Assembly (NCBI GenBank): GCA_002328835.1 | Contig: DCWN01000038.1 | Span: 918 to 23,123 of the forward strand | DNA: 22,206 nucleotides | From: Acidobacteria bacterium UBA2161 | GTDB taxonomy: Bacteria > Acidobacteriota > Vicinamibacteria > Vicinamibacterales > UBA823 | Direction of reading: 5' to 3' | In this document: piece by piece, positions 1 to 7,992 of the stretch | Numbering within the stretch: position 1 is the stretch's first letter | How the letters are laid out: each line of letters starts with the position of its first letter | Position numbers and translations under genes: made by a program | The notes under the pieces: model-generated | What the model was told of the DNA's origin: nothing | Database searches by the model: none | The model's input: the letters and a program-made list of their open reading frames with translations, nothing else

Positions 1-101
1 AGGACGACGACTCCAAGGACAGCGTCCCCGAGGACGACGACTCCGGGAAGAAGGCCAAGCCCAAGCCGCGGCGCCGCTGGCGCTGGCGATTCTGGAGATG
101 A
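1..101 (+). CDS. C-terminal fragment of an unidentified protein with acidic repeat and Arg/Trp-rich tail
   Basis: This is only the last 32 codons of a gene whose body lies outside the window. The chosen frame (codons from base 3, TGA at 99-101) has G or C at nearly every third position, unlike the two other plus-strand frames. The peptide has an acidic, Ser-containing stretch in which DDDS recurs after ten residues (14-bp direct repeat at 1-14 and 31-44), then a Lys/Pro linker (KKAKPKP), and ends in RRRWRWRFWR. Such charged low-complexity tails occur on many cytoplasmic, nucleic-acid-binding or membrane-associated proteins, so no function can be assigned. The frame is fairly secure; identity is unknown. 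Confidence 0.5.
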   Translation, partial: DDDSKDSVPEDDDSGKKAKPKPRRRWRWRFWR

Positions 102-133
102 GCGTAGCGCTCCGGGCGCCGTCCCCTACCTGA

Positions 134-139
134 TAAGCT
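134..139 (+). promoter_or_regulatory. Putative -10 element (TAAGCT) of the VOC-protein gene
   Basis: The hexamer TAAGCT ends 10 nt before the ATG at 150. Transcription would start 2-4 nt upstream of the start codon, leaving essentially no leader. It matches the TAnnnT spacing seen before three other genes here. No convincing -35 element was seen, and the GGGG at 142-145 could act as a weak ribosome-binding site. Confidence 0.35.
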
Positions 140-149
140 CTGGGGCGTC

Positions 150-962
150 ATGGGTGCGCCCCCGGGCATCCGCCTCGACCATCTCGTCATCCTGGTTCGT
201 GATCTCCCGACGGCGATCACCGACTACCGGCGGCTCGGCTTCACGGTGACGCCGGGCGGCCGGCATGCCGACGGCGCGACCCACAACGCGCAGGTCGTCT
301 TCGACGACGACACCTACTTCGAACTCGTGGCGTTCACCGACCGGTGGACCCTGACGAAGCTGCGCCTGCTGCGGCGCTTCCATCTACTCGACGGCGTCGT
401 GCCTCCCGATCCGTCGTTCGGCTCCCGCGTCCGGCGGCGTGGCGCGGTTGGCGACGGCCTGATCGACTACGCCCTGGTGCCCGACGACGCCGAGCAACGG
501 ATCAGGGCGGCGCGTGGTCGCGGGCTCCTCATCGACGGCCCGCTGTCGGGCAGCCGGATCCGGCCGGACGGCCAGAAGGTCGCCTGGCAATTCGGTTTCC
601 CGCACGATCCCAACCTGCCGTTCTTCTGCGCCGACAAGACACCGCGGGCCCTGCGAGTGCCGGAGGGTGACGTCCGCCGCCACCGCAACGGCGCGGTCGG
701 CATCGCCCGTCTGACCGTGTATGTGCGTGACCTCGCCTGGGCGGCGGAAGGCTACGGTCAGCTGCTGGGCCTGGAGCCGACGTCGGTCACCGCGGACGAG
801 GCACGCTTCCGAGTGCGAACCGAGATCGTCGTGCGCGCCCACGGCGGAGCGGCGACGCCGGCGAAGGTGACGCTGACGACGTCACAGGCCGGCCGCGTGG
901 GAGTGATGGACCGACAGCTCACGGAAGGCGTCGACATCGAGCTGGTCGTCGGCGACAGGTAG
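150..962 (+). CDS. VOC superfamily (glyoxalase-like domain) protein, two modules
   Basis: This 270-residue protein belongs to the vicinal oxygen chelate fold (glyoxalase/bleomycin-resistance/dioxygenase superfamily), closest in look to the Glyoxalase_3 type. Module one (about residues 8-140) opens with LDHLVILVRDL, giving a metal-ligand-type His at 11. It continues with DYRRLGFTVTPGGRH and YFELVAFTD, whose Glu sits where a second metal ligand is expected. Module two (about 183-268) repeats the pattern more weakly (VGIARLTVYVRDL, YGQLLGLEPTS) without an obvious His, so it may be structural. No signal peptide is seen, so it should be cytoplasmic. The substrate cannot be told from sequence. The gene stands alone, convergent with the acyl-CoA ligase 15 bp away. 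The ATG at 150 has a -10-like hexamer just upstream. Confidence 0.8.
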   Translation: MGAPPGIRLDHLVILVRDLPTAITDYRRLGFTVTPGGRHADGATHNAQVVFDDDTYFELVAFTDRWTLTKLRLLRRFHLLDGVVPPDPSFGSRVRRRGAVGDGLIDYALVPDDAEQRIRAARGRGLLIDGPLSGSRIRPDGQKVAWQFGFPHDPNLPFFCADKTPRALRVPEGDVRRHRNGAVGIARLTVYVRDLAWAAEGYGQLLGLEPTSVTADEARFRVRTEIVVRAHGGAATPAKVTLTTSQAGRVGVMDRQLTEGVDIELVVGDR

Positions 963-977
963 AGCCTGGTTCATCGA

Positions 978-2630
978 TCAGGAGCCGGCGTCGGCCAGCT
1001 CCTGCTCGTGCAGTTCGCGCAGCTTGAACTTCTGCACCTTGCCTGACGCCGTCATCGGGTACTCCTCGACGATCCGGATCACGCGGGGCAGCTTGAAGCT
1101 CGCCAGCTGACCGCGGCACGACTCGGTCAGCGCCTCGGCGGTCACCGAAGCGCCGGGGTGCAACCGGACCGACGCCGCCACCCGCTCGCCCCAGCGCTCA
1201 TCGGCGACACCGTAGGCGTAGGCATCGGCGACCTCGGGGTGCGCGCGGAGGCAAACCTCGATCTCGCTCGGATCGATGTTCTCGCCACCGCTGATGATCA
1301 GATCCTTGATCCGCCCGGTCACGCGGACGTAGCCGTCCGCGTCGACCTCGGCCTGGTCGCCCGTGCTCAGCCAGCCGTCGGCGTCCAGCGCGCCAACCGT
1401 CGCCTCCGGCTTGTCGTAATACCCCTTCATCACATGGTAGCCGCGGGTCTGCAGCTCGCCGCGGACGCCGGTGGCGACCGGCCGCTGGGTGGCCGGGTCG
1501 ACGATCCGCACCTCCACCTCCGGCAGCGCGCGTCCGACGGTCTGGGTGCGGCGGGCAATCGAATCATCGCGCCCGGTGATCGTGATCCCGGGCGACGCCT
1601 CCGTCAGGCCATAGGCGATCGTCATCTCCGGCAGGTGCATCTCGCCGATGACCCGGCGCATCAGCGGCTCGGGGCACGGCGCACCGGCCATGATGCCGGT
1701 GCGGAGCGACGTCACGTCGTACCTCGAGAACTCCGGCACCTCGAGCATCGCGCGGAACATCGTCGGCACACCGTGAAGCACCGTGCAGCGTTCGCGAACG
1801 ACGGTGTCCAGCACGGCCTGTGGCTCGAATCGTTCGACCGGGCAGAGACAGCCGCCGTGGGTGAACATGCCGAGGACGCCGATGACGCAGCCGAAGCAAT
1901 GGAACAGCGGTACGCACAGCGCCAGCCGATCCGCCGGCGACAGCGCCAGCGCGTCTCCCAGCGCATAGCCGTTGTTGACGATGTTCCGGCTCGAAAGCAT
2001 GACGCCCTTCGGGAAGCCGGTCGTGCCCGACGTGTACTGCATGTTGGTGACATCGTCGACCGCCACGGCCGCCGACCGCGTGTCGAGCGCCGCGTCGGTC
2101 ACCGTCTCGGCCAGCGTCCGGAGCCGCGCGTAGGGCACGAGCGCCGGCTCGTCGACCGCGGCGTCCGCAATGCCGATCACTCGCTCGACCTCGAGTCCCG
2201 TGGAACCGGAGGTGGTTTCACCCGGGAGCGCGCCCACCATTCGAAGCTCGGCGAGATAGTCGATCTCCTTGAGGCCGCGGATCGTCGCGACGGTTCTCGC
2301 CCGGCACTGGCGCAGCAGGTAGTCCAGTTCCTTGGCCCGGAACGACGTGTTGACGGTGACCAGGACGGCACCGATCTTGGCCAGCGCGAACTGCAGGACG
2401 ACCCATTCGGGCACGTTGGTCGCCCAGAGCGCGACGCGTTCGCCTGGCTCGATTCCGACCGCCATCAGGCCGCGGGCCACGAGACGGGCTTCACCCTCGA
2501 GCTCCGCGAAGGTGTAGCGGACCGCCGGGTAGGCGAGCGCCTCGCGGTCGGGCAGCGCCCGGGCCAGATGGGTCAGCAGCGCACCTACCGGCAGGTCGCG
2601 AACGGGGTGGAACGGGTCGGTCTGGGCCAA
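978..2630 (-). CDS. AMP-forming acyl-CoA synthetase / fatty-acid-CoA ligase
   Basis: This 550-residue ANL-superfamily enzyme should activate a carboxylic acid through an acyl-adenylate and transfer it to CoA. The AMP/phosphate loop YTSGTTGFPKG lies at residues 199-209, YGLTEASP (A5) at 340-347, STGD (A7) at 422-425, the hinge region GRIKDLIISGGENI at 439-452, and the C-terminal catalytic Lys in ASGKVQK at 531. Length and motif set are complete. The layout (VNTSFRAKELDYLLRQ, PLFHCFGCVIG) resembles the ACSF2-like medium-chain ligases, but substrate length is a guess. The start is TTG at 2630, the only reasonable start ahead of the conserved N-terminus, with a TAGGAT hexamer 9 nt upstream and no Shine-Dalgarno. 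It is divergent from the deacylase gene. It could process acids derived from QHNDH aldehydes, but nothing in the sequence proves that link. Confidence 0.88.
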   Translation of the reverse strand: MAQTDPFHPVRDLPVGALLTHLARALPDREALAYPAVRYTFAELEGEARLVARGLMAVGIEPGERVALWATNVPEWVVLQFALAKIGAVLVTVNTSFRAKELDYLLRQCRARTVATIRGLKEIDYLAELRMVGALPGETTSGSTGLEVERVIGIADAAVDEPALVPYARLRTLAETVTDAALDTRSAAVAVDDVTNMQYTSGTTGFPKGVMLSSRNIVNNGYALGDALALSPADRLALCVPLFHCFGCVIGVLGMFTHGGCLCPVERFEPQAVLDTVVRERCTVLHGVPTMFRAMLEVPEFSRYDVTSLRTGIMAGAPCPEPLMRRVIGEMHLPEMTIAYGLTEASPGITITGRDDSIARRTQTVGRALPEVEVRIVDPATQRPVATGVRGELQTRGYHVMKGYYDKPEATVGALDADGWLSTGDQAEVDADGYVRVTGRIKDLIISGGENIDPSEIEVCLRAHPEVADAYAYGVADERWGERVAASVRLHPGASVTAEALTESCRGQLASFKLPRVIRIVEEYPMTASGKVQKFKLRELHEQELADAGS

Positions 2631-2639
2631 GGTTGAGCT

Positions 2640-2645
2640 ATCCTA
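2640..2645 (-). promoter_or_regulatory. Putative -10 element (TAGGAT) of the acyl-CoA ligase gene
   Basis: On the minus strand TAGGAT (2645 to 2640) ends 9 nt before the TTG start at 2630, with no Shine-Dalgarno between them. This suggests a leaderless or near-leaderless transcript. The divergent deacylase start lies only 41 bp away, so both promoters must share this 56-bp gap. Confidence 0.4.
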
Positions 2646-2676
2646 CCGGTTCGGTTCGACACCAGCCAGTCACCCC

Positions 2677-2682
2677 GGAGGA
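2677..2682 (+). promoter_or_regulatory. Shine-Dalgarno (GGAGGA) that fixes the deacylase start
   Basis: GGAGGA sits 4 nt before the ATG at 2687. This favours that start over the in-frame ATG at 2633, which would place 18 non-conserved residues ahead of the signal peptide and overlap the divergent promoter. Confidence 0.7.
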
Positions 2683-2686
2683 ACCC

Positions 2687-4429
2687 ATGCGCCAGGCAGT
2701 TACCGTCTTCGTCGGCTTCGCCGGCATTGCCACCATGACCTCGGCGTGCGGGGCACCGCCCGACTACGACGTGATCATCCGCGGGGGGAGCGTCTTGGAC
2801 GGCACCGGCACCCCGGCCCTCGTCACCGACGTCGGCATCCGTGGCGATGCGATCGCCACCGTCGGCGATCTCTCCGCCTCGACTGCGGCCGAGACGATCG
2901 ACGCGGCGGGGCTGACGGTCACGCCGGGCTTCATCGACATGCACAGCCACTCGGACTACACGCTGCTGGTCGATCCCCGCGCACTCTCGAAGATCATACA
3001 AGGGGTGACGACCGAGTTGCTGGGTGAATCCAATTCCGCGGCGCCCGCTCTGGGCCCGGCCAGGCCCGAACTGGCCCGAACACTGGACGGTCTCGAGCTG
3101 GCGCTCGACTGGACGACCTTGGGCGAGTACTTCGCCCGGGTGGAACGGACTCCGCCGAGCGTGAACATCCTCTCCACGGTGGCCTCTGGTCAGATCCGCG
3201 CGGCGGTCGTCGGCTACGACAACCGACCGGCCACGGCCGACGAACTGGAGCGGATGACCGCGCTCGTCGACGAGGCGATGCGCGACGGCGCGGTCGGCCT
3301 GTCGTCGGGGCTGATCTACCCGCCGAACAGCTACGCGCCGACCGAGGAACTGGTCACCCTCGCCCGGGCAGCCGCGCGGCACGGTGGCATCTATGTCTCG
3401 CACATTCGGAACGAGAGCGACGGCCTGCTCGATGCGCTGAACGAAGCGATCGGGATCGGCCGCGAGGCCGAGATCCAGGTCGAGGTGCTCCACTTCAAGC
3501 GATCGGGCGCACGGCCAGTGCCCAGCGGCACGGACGTGACGATCCAGGATGCCGCCTTGCTGATCGAAGAGGCGCAGGCAGCGGGAATCGAGATCTACGC
3601 CAATCTCTATCCCTACGCAGCCAGCCAGACGACGCTCAACATCAGGCTGCCCGACTGGACCCTGGAAGGCGGACGCGAGCAGCTGGTCGTGCGACTGCGC
3701 GATCCCGAGACGCGCGAGCGGATCCGGCGCGAGGTGGCCGACCTCCTGGCCGGTGACCGCGGCGGCGCGACTCCGGCAACGGTCATGGTCGGCCGCACGC
3801 CGTACGAACCACACCGCCAGTACCAGGGAATGCGGCTGGCGGCGATCGCCGAGGCGATGGGCGTCGAGCCGGCCGATGCGCTGCTGGAGATCATCGACCG
3901 TGCCGACGGTACCGCGGGCGGTATCTTTTTCGGCATGCGCGAGGAGGATGTCGCGTTCGCGATGGCGCTGCCGTGGACGACGATCGGCAGCGACGGCACG
4001 GCGCTCGCCCCCGACGGCATCCTCGGACGAACCCACCCGCACCCGAGATCGTACGGATCGTTCGCGCGCGTCCTGGGGCACTACGCCCGTGACGAGGGCG
4101 TCCTGACGCTGCCCGACGCCGTGCGCAAGATCACCAGCCTGCCTGCCGCGCGGCTCGGCCTCGCCGACCGGGGGGTCCTCGACGCTGGCTGGCGTGCTGA
4201 CGTCGTCGTCTTCGACGCCGAGACGATCACAGACACGGCGACCTTCGGCGATCCTCAGCAGCTGGCGATGGGGGTACGCTGGGTGATCGTGAACGGCGAG
4301 GTCGTCGTCGCCGATGGCACCCACACCGGCGCGACACCCGGGCGCGTCCTGCGCCACGCCGCCGTCGGCGCCGCGACCGACGACGTTCAGGCGCTCCGAT
4401 CGCTCTTTCCGACCCGGCCCACCGGATGA
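2687..4429 (+). CDS. N-acyl-D-amino-acid deacylase (D-aminoacylase) family amidohydrolase, probable lipoprotein
   Basis: This 580-residue amidohydrolase of the D-aminoacylase family would hydrolyse N-acyl-D-amino acids to a D-amino acid and a carboxylate. Residues 1-20 form a hydrophobic leader ending TSA-Cys21, a plausible lipoprotein box, so the enzyme is probably exported and lipid-anchored; the n-region is weakly charged, so this is not certain. The family opening YDVIIRGGSVLDGTG follows, then the HxH metal motif GFIDMHSHSD (His86, His88). Further family motifs are YVSHIRNES and the late IGSDGTAL with the catalytic-type Asp; the C-terminal half closes the composite beta-sandwich (AGWRADVVVFD). 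The ATG is preceded by GGAGGA. The stop overlaps the start of the next ABC ATPase gene (ATGA), implying one transcript. Acyl and amino-acid specificity cannot be read. Confidence 0.87.
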   Translation: MRQAVTVFVGFAGIATMTSACGAPPDYDVIIRGGSVLDGTGTPALVTDVGIRGDAIATVGDLSASTAAETIDAAGLTVTPGFIDMHSHSDYTLLVDPRALSKIIQGVTTELLGESNSAAPALGPARPELARTLDGLELALDWTTLGEYFARVERTPPSVNILSTVASGQIRAAVVGYDNRPATADELERMTALVDEAMRDGAVGLSSGLIYPPNSYAPTEELVTLARAAARHGGIYVSHIRNESDGLLDALNEAIGIGREAEIQVEVLHFKRSGARPVPSGTDVTIQDAALLIEEAQAAGIEIYANLYPYAASQTTLNIRLPDWTLEGGREQLVVRLRDPETRERIRREVADLLAGDRGGATPATVMVGRTPYEPHRQYQGMRLAAIAEAMGVEPADALLEIIDRADGTAGGIFFGMREEDVAFAMALPWTTIGSDGTALAPDGILGRTHPHPRSYGSFARVLGHYARDEGVLTLPDAVRKITSLPAARLGLADRGVLDAGWRADVVVFDAETITDTATFGDPQQLAMGVRWVIVNGEVVVADGTHTGATPGRVLRHAAVGAATDDVQALRSLFPTRPTG

Positions 4430-5211
4430 CGATCCCCGCCCTCGAACTTCGCGGCGTCACCGTCATGCGTGACGGCCGGCCAATCCTCGACAGCATCGAC
4501 TGGACGGTGGGGGCCGACGAACGCTGGATCGTCCTCGGACCGAACGGCGCGGGCAAGACGACGCTCTGCCAGGTCGCGTCGCTGTACCAGCATCCGGCGA
4601 GGGGCAGCGTTCACGTGCTCGGCGAGCGCCTGGGTCGGACCGAGGTTCGAGAGCTGCGAAAACGGATCGGCTACGCGGGCGCTCGTCTGGCGCAGATGCT
4701 GCGACCCGACCTGATCGCCACCGACGCCGTCGTTACCGCCAAGCACGGCGCACTGGCCACCTGGTGGCACACCTACACCGAAGCCGATTACGTCAAGGCG
4801 CGGAGGCTGCTCGCGCGCTTCGGCTGCGAGCATCTCACCGAGCGCCGCTTCGGCACGCTGGCCTCGGGTGAACGGAAGCGAGTCGAGATCGCCCGCGCGC
4901 TCATGTCGGATCCCGATGTGCTGCTGCTCGACGAGCCCGCCGCGGGCCTCGATCTCGGCGGTCGGGAGACGCTGGTCGGCACACTGGCCGCGCTGGCCGG
5001 CGACTCCACTGCCCCGGCCACCGTCCTGGTGACCCACCACGTCGACGAGATCCCACCGGGCTTCACGCACGTCCTGTTGCTCGCCGGCGGACGGCGTCTG
5101 AACGCCGGGCCGTTGGACGAGACACTGACCGGCGAGACGCTGTCGTGCTGCTTCGGACTCGCGCTTGCGGTCGAGCGCCGCCGCGGCCGCTGGCAGGCCT
5201 GGGCAAAGTGA
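4426..5211 (+). CDS. ABC transporter ATP-binding protein, no permease nearby
   Basis: This 261-residue stand-alone nucleotide-binding domain has Walker A GPNGAGKTT at residues 38-46, a variant signature LASGERKR at 145-152 in place of LSGGQ, Walker B VLLLDEP at 165-171, and switch His in VTHH at about 204. The overall look (GERWIVLGPNGAGKTTL, RVEIARALMSDPDVLLLDEP, VTHHVDEIPPGFTHVLLL) resembles the ModF/YlmA-type ATPases often annotated as molybdate or iron-complex transport ATPases, many of which also lack a permease gene nearby. It starts inside the stop of the deacylase gene (ATGA), so the two are probably translated together, yet no membrane or binding partner follows. The next gene belongs to a different ABC system with its own ATPase. 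The transported substrate is unknown, and it may act as a soluble ATPase. Confidence 0.85.
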   Translation: MTIPALELRGVTVMRDGRPILDSIDWTVGADERWIVLGPNGAGKTTLCQVASLYQHPARGSVHVLGERLGRTEVRELRKRIGYAGARLAQMLRPDLIATDAVVTAKHGALATWWHTYTEADYVKARRLLARFGCEHLTERRFGTLASGERKRVEIARALMSDPDVLLLDEPAAGLDLGGRETLVGTLAALAGDSTAPATVLVTHHVDEIPPGFTHVLLLAGGRRLNAGPLDETLTGETLSCCFGLALAVERRRGRWQAWAK

Positions 5212-5227
5212 ACGGTTCAGGACGCGC

Positions 5228-5233
5228 TATAAT
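5228..5233 (+). promoter_or_regulatory. Putative -10 element (TATAAT) of the four-gene ABC/AttH operon
   Basis: A perfect TATAAT in otherwise very GC-rich sequence ends 10 nt before the ATG at 5244. No TTGACA-like -35 was found at 16-18 bp spacing and there is no Shine-Dalgarno, which points to a near-leaderless transcript. Its presence argues that a new transcription unit begins here rather than continuing from the ATPase gene ending at 5211. Confidence 0.5.
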
Positions 5234-5243
5234 TTTCCGACCC

Positions 5244-6116
5244 ATGCGGCGGCGCTTCGCGCTCCTCCTGACCACCGTTATCGCGCTGGGCACGGCGTCG
5301 CTGGCCGGCCTCCAGCCCGCGCCCGCGCCTCCCTCGGGTGATGTCGCCGACATCCTCGTCTCTCGGCAACTTCTCGAATCGCAGGATCTGGCGGTCGGCG
5401 ATCTGATCGAGCTCGCGGCCGATCCGGACGGCGCGCGCGCACGCGCGTTCCGGGTCGTGGGCAGTTACGAACCGCTGCCCGATCCCGCTCGGTTCACGCA
5501 GCAGCGACTGGAGGTGCGCCTTCACCTGCAGGACATGGTCGACATGCTGGCGGACCCCACAGATCCCCAGTCCAGCGAGTCGGTGAGTGCGATCAACGTT
5601 GCCCTGCACGATCCCGAAGGCGAACTGGAGTTCCGGCGCAGCGTCTTCGGGCGGGTGCCGGGCCTGAGTGTCTGGTCGACGGTGCGAGGTGACAGCGCAA
5701 ACCCGTTCGTCGTCCTCGAACAGTTCCATCTGGCCATCGCCATCGTCACGATTCTCGCGAGCACCGCGTTCCTACTCGCGCTGATGGTGATGCGCTCTGA
5801 CGAGCGGCGCGAGACCGCGGGCATCCTGCGGCTGATCGGGCTCCGCAAGGGCCGGGTCTTGACGCAGGTGCTCATCGAGGGGGTGATCATCGCGATGGTC
5901 GGCGCGATGTTCGGTATCGGGCTGGCCCTGGTAGCGCAGGACGGCTTCAACCAGTTCTTCCAGTGGCGCTACGACACGGCGCTCGTCTTCGTCCGGGTAT
6001 CACCGAAGGTTGCAGCGCAGTGTGTCGCACTGGCGGTGCCGCTCGGTGTCGTGGCCAGCGTCGTCGCCTCCTGGACCCTGCTGAGACGCGAAGTGCTCGC
6101 CCTGCTACGACGATGA
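5244..6116 (+). CDS. FtsX/MacB-type ABC transporter permease (AttF/AttG-like), short form
   Basis: This 290-residue membrane protein has an N-terminal hydrophobic segment (about 8-22), a compact extracytoplasmic domain (about 25-160), then three more membrane helices (about 163-183, 212-232, 258-280). This is the one-plus-three topology of FtsX/MacB/LolC-type permeases. Between helices two and three lies the characteristic cytoplasmic coupling segment ERRETAGILRLIGLRKGRV. The chosen ATG at 5244 follows a TATAAT element; the in-frame ATG at 5145 would add 33 Arg/Pro-rich residues read inside the preceding ATPase gene and is rejected. The stop overlaps the next gene (ATGA). In AttEFGH-like systems two such permeases pair with one ATPase, and the gene order here supports that. 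The substrate is probably lipid or lipoprotein-like, by analogy only. Confidence 0.8.
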   Translation: MRRRFALLLTTVIALGTASLAGLQPAPAPPSGDVADILVSRQLLESQDLAVGDLIELAADPDGARARAFRVVGSYEPLPDPARFTQQRLEVRLHLQDMVDMLADPTDPQSSESVSAINVALHDPEGELEFRRSVFGRVPGLSVWSTVRGDSANPFVVLEQFHLAIAIVTILASTAFLLALMVMRSDERRETAGILRLIGLRKGRVLTQVLIEGVIIAMVGAMFGIGLALVAQDGFNQFFQWRYDTALVFVRVSPKVAAQCVALAVPLGVVASVVASWTLLRREVLALLRR

Positions 6117-7309
6117 ACTCCTTCCACTTCGCCTGGCGCAGCCTGTTCCGTCAACCGGTGCGCGCCGCCCTGGCCATCGCCGGCGTCGCCGCCATCGGCG
6201 CGCTGCTCTTCGACATGCTGCTGCTCTCGCAGGGCATGCTGATCTCGTTTCGAGATCTCCTCGACGACGGCGGATTCGACATCCGGATCTTGGCGACGCC
6301 GTCCACGCCGATCAGCGGGCCGCGCATGGCTGACGCCGCGGCGACGGCGGCCGCGGTCGAAGCACTGCCGGAAGTCGACGCGGTCGTCCCGATGCGCATC
6401 GGTCAGGCGAGAATCGTCGGACCCGACAGCGTCAATCTCAGCCTGATCGGCGCTGTCACCAGCCGCCGGGACGCGTGGACCGTTGTCGAAGGCGTCGACC
6501 TGGACGATCTCATCGGGAACGACGACCCGCCGATGGTCATCAACCGAAACATCGCCGAGGAGCTGACGCTGGCGCCCGGCGGGACCGTCACCATCCGGAG
6601 CGAGTGCACGGAGCGCTATTCCGTCTTGCCGACGGTCGATTTTGTCGTCTCCGGCATCGCCGAGTTCCCGTTCGACCCGGTGACCCAGATGACGGCGGCG
6701 GTGGCGATGCCAGACTTCGATCGCGCGTGCGGCAGCGTCATGGACGAGGCCGACGTCTTCCTCGTGGCGACCCGAGCCGGCGAGTATCCGGAAATGGCGG
6801 TGGCAGCGATCCAGCGGCTGCGCCCCGACTTGCACGCCTACTCGAACGACCAGCTCGTCGACCGCTTCCAGCAGGTCGGCTTCTCGTACTTCCGCCAGAT
6901 CTCGACCGTGTTGGCCACGATCACGCTGTTCTTCGCGTTCCTCCTGATTTCTGTGCTCCTGACCGTGTCGGTCAACCAGCGATTCGCCGAGATCGCCGCA
7001 CTGCGCGCGCTCGGCTTCAGCCGGCGCCGGATCGCGGGCGATCTCCTCTGGGAATCGATCCTGATGGTCGGCACCGGAGGCCTCCTGGCGCTGCCGCTCG
7101 GCCTGGTGCTGGCGATCTGGCTCGATCGGATCCTGAAGGCGATGCCCGGCATCCCGAGCGACCTGCACTTCTTCGTGCTGTATCCGGCGGCCGTCATCTT
7201 GCACGTCGCGCTGCTGGCCGCCGCCGGAGCCCTGGCGGCGGCCTATCCGGTGTTTCTCGCCTCGAAGCTGCCGATGGCCTCGACGCTAAGGAACGAGGTG
7301 GTCGGGTGA
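6113..7309 (+). CDS. FtsX/MacB-type ABC transporter permease (second permease)
   Basis: This 398-residue permease has the full MacB-like arrangement. An N-terminal helix is introduced by the typical AWRSLFRQPVRAALAIAGVA (about 8-45). A periplasmic domain of about 240 residues follows, with motifs such as GPRMAD and LIGAVTSRRD. Three C-terminal helices start at ISTVLATITLFFAFLLI, with the coupling sequence FAEIAALRALGFSRRRI between them. It starts within the stop codon of the upstream permease (ATGA at 6113-6116) and ends within the start of the ATPase gene (GTGA), so the proteins should be made in balanced amounts. It most likely forms a heterodimer with the 5244-6116 product and is energised by the 7306-7992 ATPase. 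In the AttEFGH nomenclature it would be AttF or AttG; I cannot say which. Confidence 0.85.
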   Translation: MNSFHFAWRSLFRQPVRAALAIAGVAAIGALLFDMLLLSQGMLISFRDLLDDGGFDIRILATPSTPISGPRMADAAATAAAVEALPEVDAVVPMRIGQARIVGPDSVNLSLIGAVTSRRDAWTVVEGVDLDDLIGNDDPPMVINRNIAEELTLAPGGTVTIRSECTERYSVLPTVDFVVSGIAEFPFDPVTQMTAAVAMPDFDRACGSVMDEADVFLVATRAGEYPEMAVAAIQRLRPDLHAYSNDQLVDRFQQVGFSYFRQISTVLATITLFFAFLLISVLLTVSVNQRFAEIAALRALGFSRRRIAGDLLWESILMVGTGGLLALPLGLVLAIWLDRILKAMPGIPSDLHFFVLYPAAVILHVALLAAAGALAAAYPVFLASKLPMASTLRNEVVG

Positions 7310-7992
7310 GCGCGGCGGTGATAGAGGCGACCGGCCTGACGAAGACGTTCCCGATGCCGGCCGGCCCGGTGACCGCGCTGCGGAACGTCTCGTTCTCCGT
7401 CTCGCCGGACGAATACGTCGCCGTGAGCGGCCCTTCCGGTTGTGGCAAGTCGACGCTGCTGCACCTGCTGGGATCGGTCGATACCGCGACGAGCGGGACG
7501 CTGTTGTTCGACGGCCGTGACATCAGCACGCTGCCCGATGCCGAACGCAGCCGGATCCGCCTGACCCAGATCGGGTTCGTCTTTCAACGCTTCTACCTCC
7601 TCCCGATGCTCACCGCCTGGGAGAACGTCGAGTTGCCGCAGGGCGAGGCCGGCGTGTCGAAGCCGGAGCGCCGGGCGCGCACGGCTGAACTGCTCGATTA
7701 CGTCGGGCTGTCGCAGCGCGCGCAGCACCGCCCGTCACAGCTCTCGGGGGGCGAGATGCAGCGGGTGGCCATCGCCCGAGCGCTCGCCAATAGTCCGCGC
7801 CTGCTGCTGGCCGACGAGCCGACAGGCGAACTGGACCAGTCGACCGGTGAGCAGATCGCCGAGTTGCTCGACCGGGTGCACGCCGACGGCAATGCGATCG
7901 TTGTCGTGACCCACGATCCCGCAATCGCGGCCCGCGCGAAGCGTCAGCTCAAGATGCGTGACGGCGAGATCGTCGCGGGGGCCCCCGCATGA
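7306..7992 (+). CDS. LolD/MacB-type ABC transporter ATP-binding protein (AttE-like)
   Basis: This 228-residue ATPase has every ABC motif in canonical form: Walker A GPSGCGKST (42-50), Q-loop FVFQRFYLLP (Gln94), signature LSGGEMQRVAIARAL (146-160), Walker B LLLADEPTGELD (166-177) and switch His in VVVTHDPAIA. The phrase LLADEPTGELD and the short single-domain length are typical of the LolD/MacB/AttE subfamily, which powers FtsX-fold permeases rather than classical import. The start is the GTG at 7306, overlapping the upstream stop; a second GTG at 7318 is possible but would remove residues before the first beta strand. The stop overlaps the AttH-like gene (ATGA). It should act on the inner face of the membrane with the two preceding permeases. 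Confidence 0.9.
   Translation: MSAAVIEATGLTKTFPMPAGPVTALRNVSFSVSPDEYVAVSGPSGCGKSTLLHLLGSVDTATSGTLLFDGRDISTLPDAERSRIRLTQIGFVFQRFYLLPMLTAWENVELPQGEAGVSKPERRARTAELLDYVGLSQRAQHRPSQLSGGEMQRVAIARALANSPRLLLADEPTGELDQSTGEQIAELLDRVHADGNAIVVVTHDPAIAARAKRQLKMRDGEIVAGAPA

Noticed and set aside
963..977. Possible bidirectional terminator between the VOC and acyl-CoA ligase genes
   Set aside because: Only a CCTG/CAGG 4-bp stem can be drawn and there is no T-run.
1158..2636. 492-codon plus-strand open frame opposite the acyl-CoA ligase
   Set aside because: It is an antisense shadow produced by high GC: Arg/His-rich, no motif, and the minus strand encodes a complete ligase with all ANL motifs.
2585..4357. 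590-codon minus-strand open frame opposite the D-aminoacylase
   Set aside because: The composition is Arg/Gly/Asp-rich without a recognisable domain; the plus strand carries a full amidohydrolase.
5969..7204. 411-codon minus-strand open frame opposite the second permease
   Set aside because: Antisense shadow lacking motifs; the plus-strand frame has clear permease helices and coupled overlaps with its neighbours.
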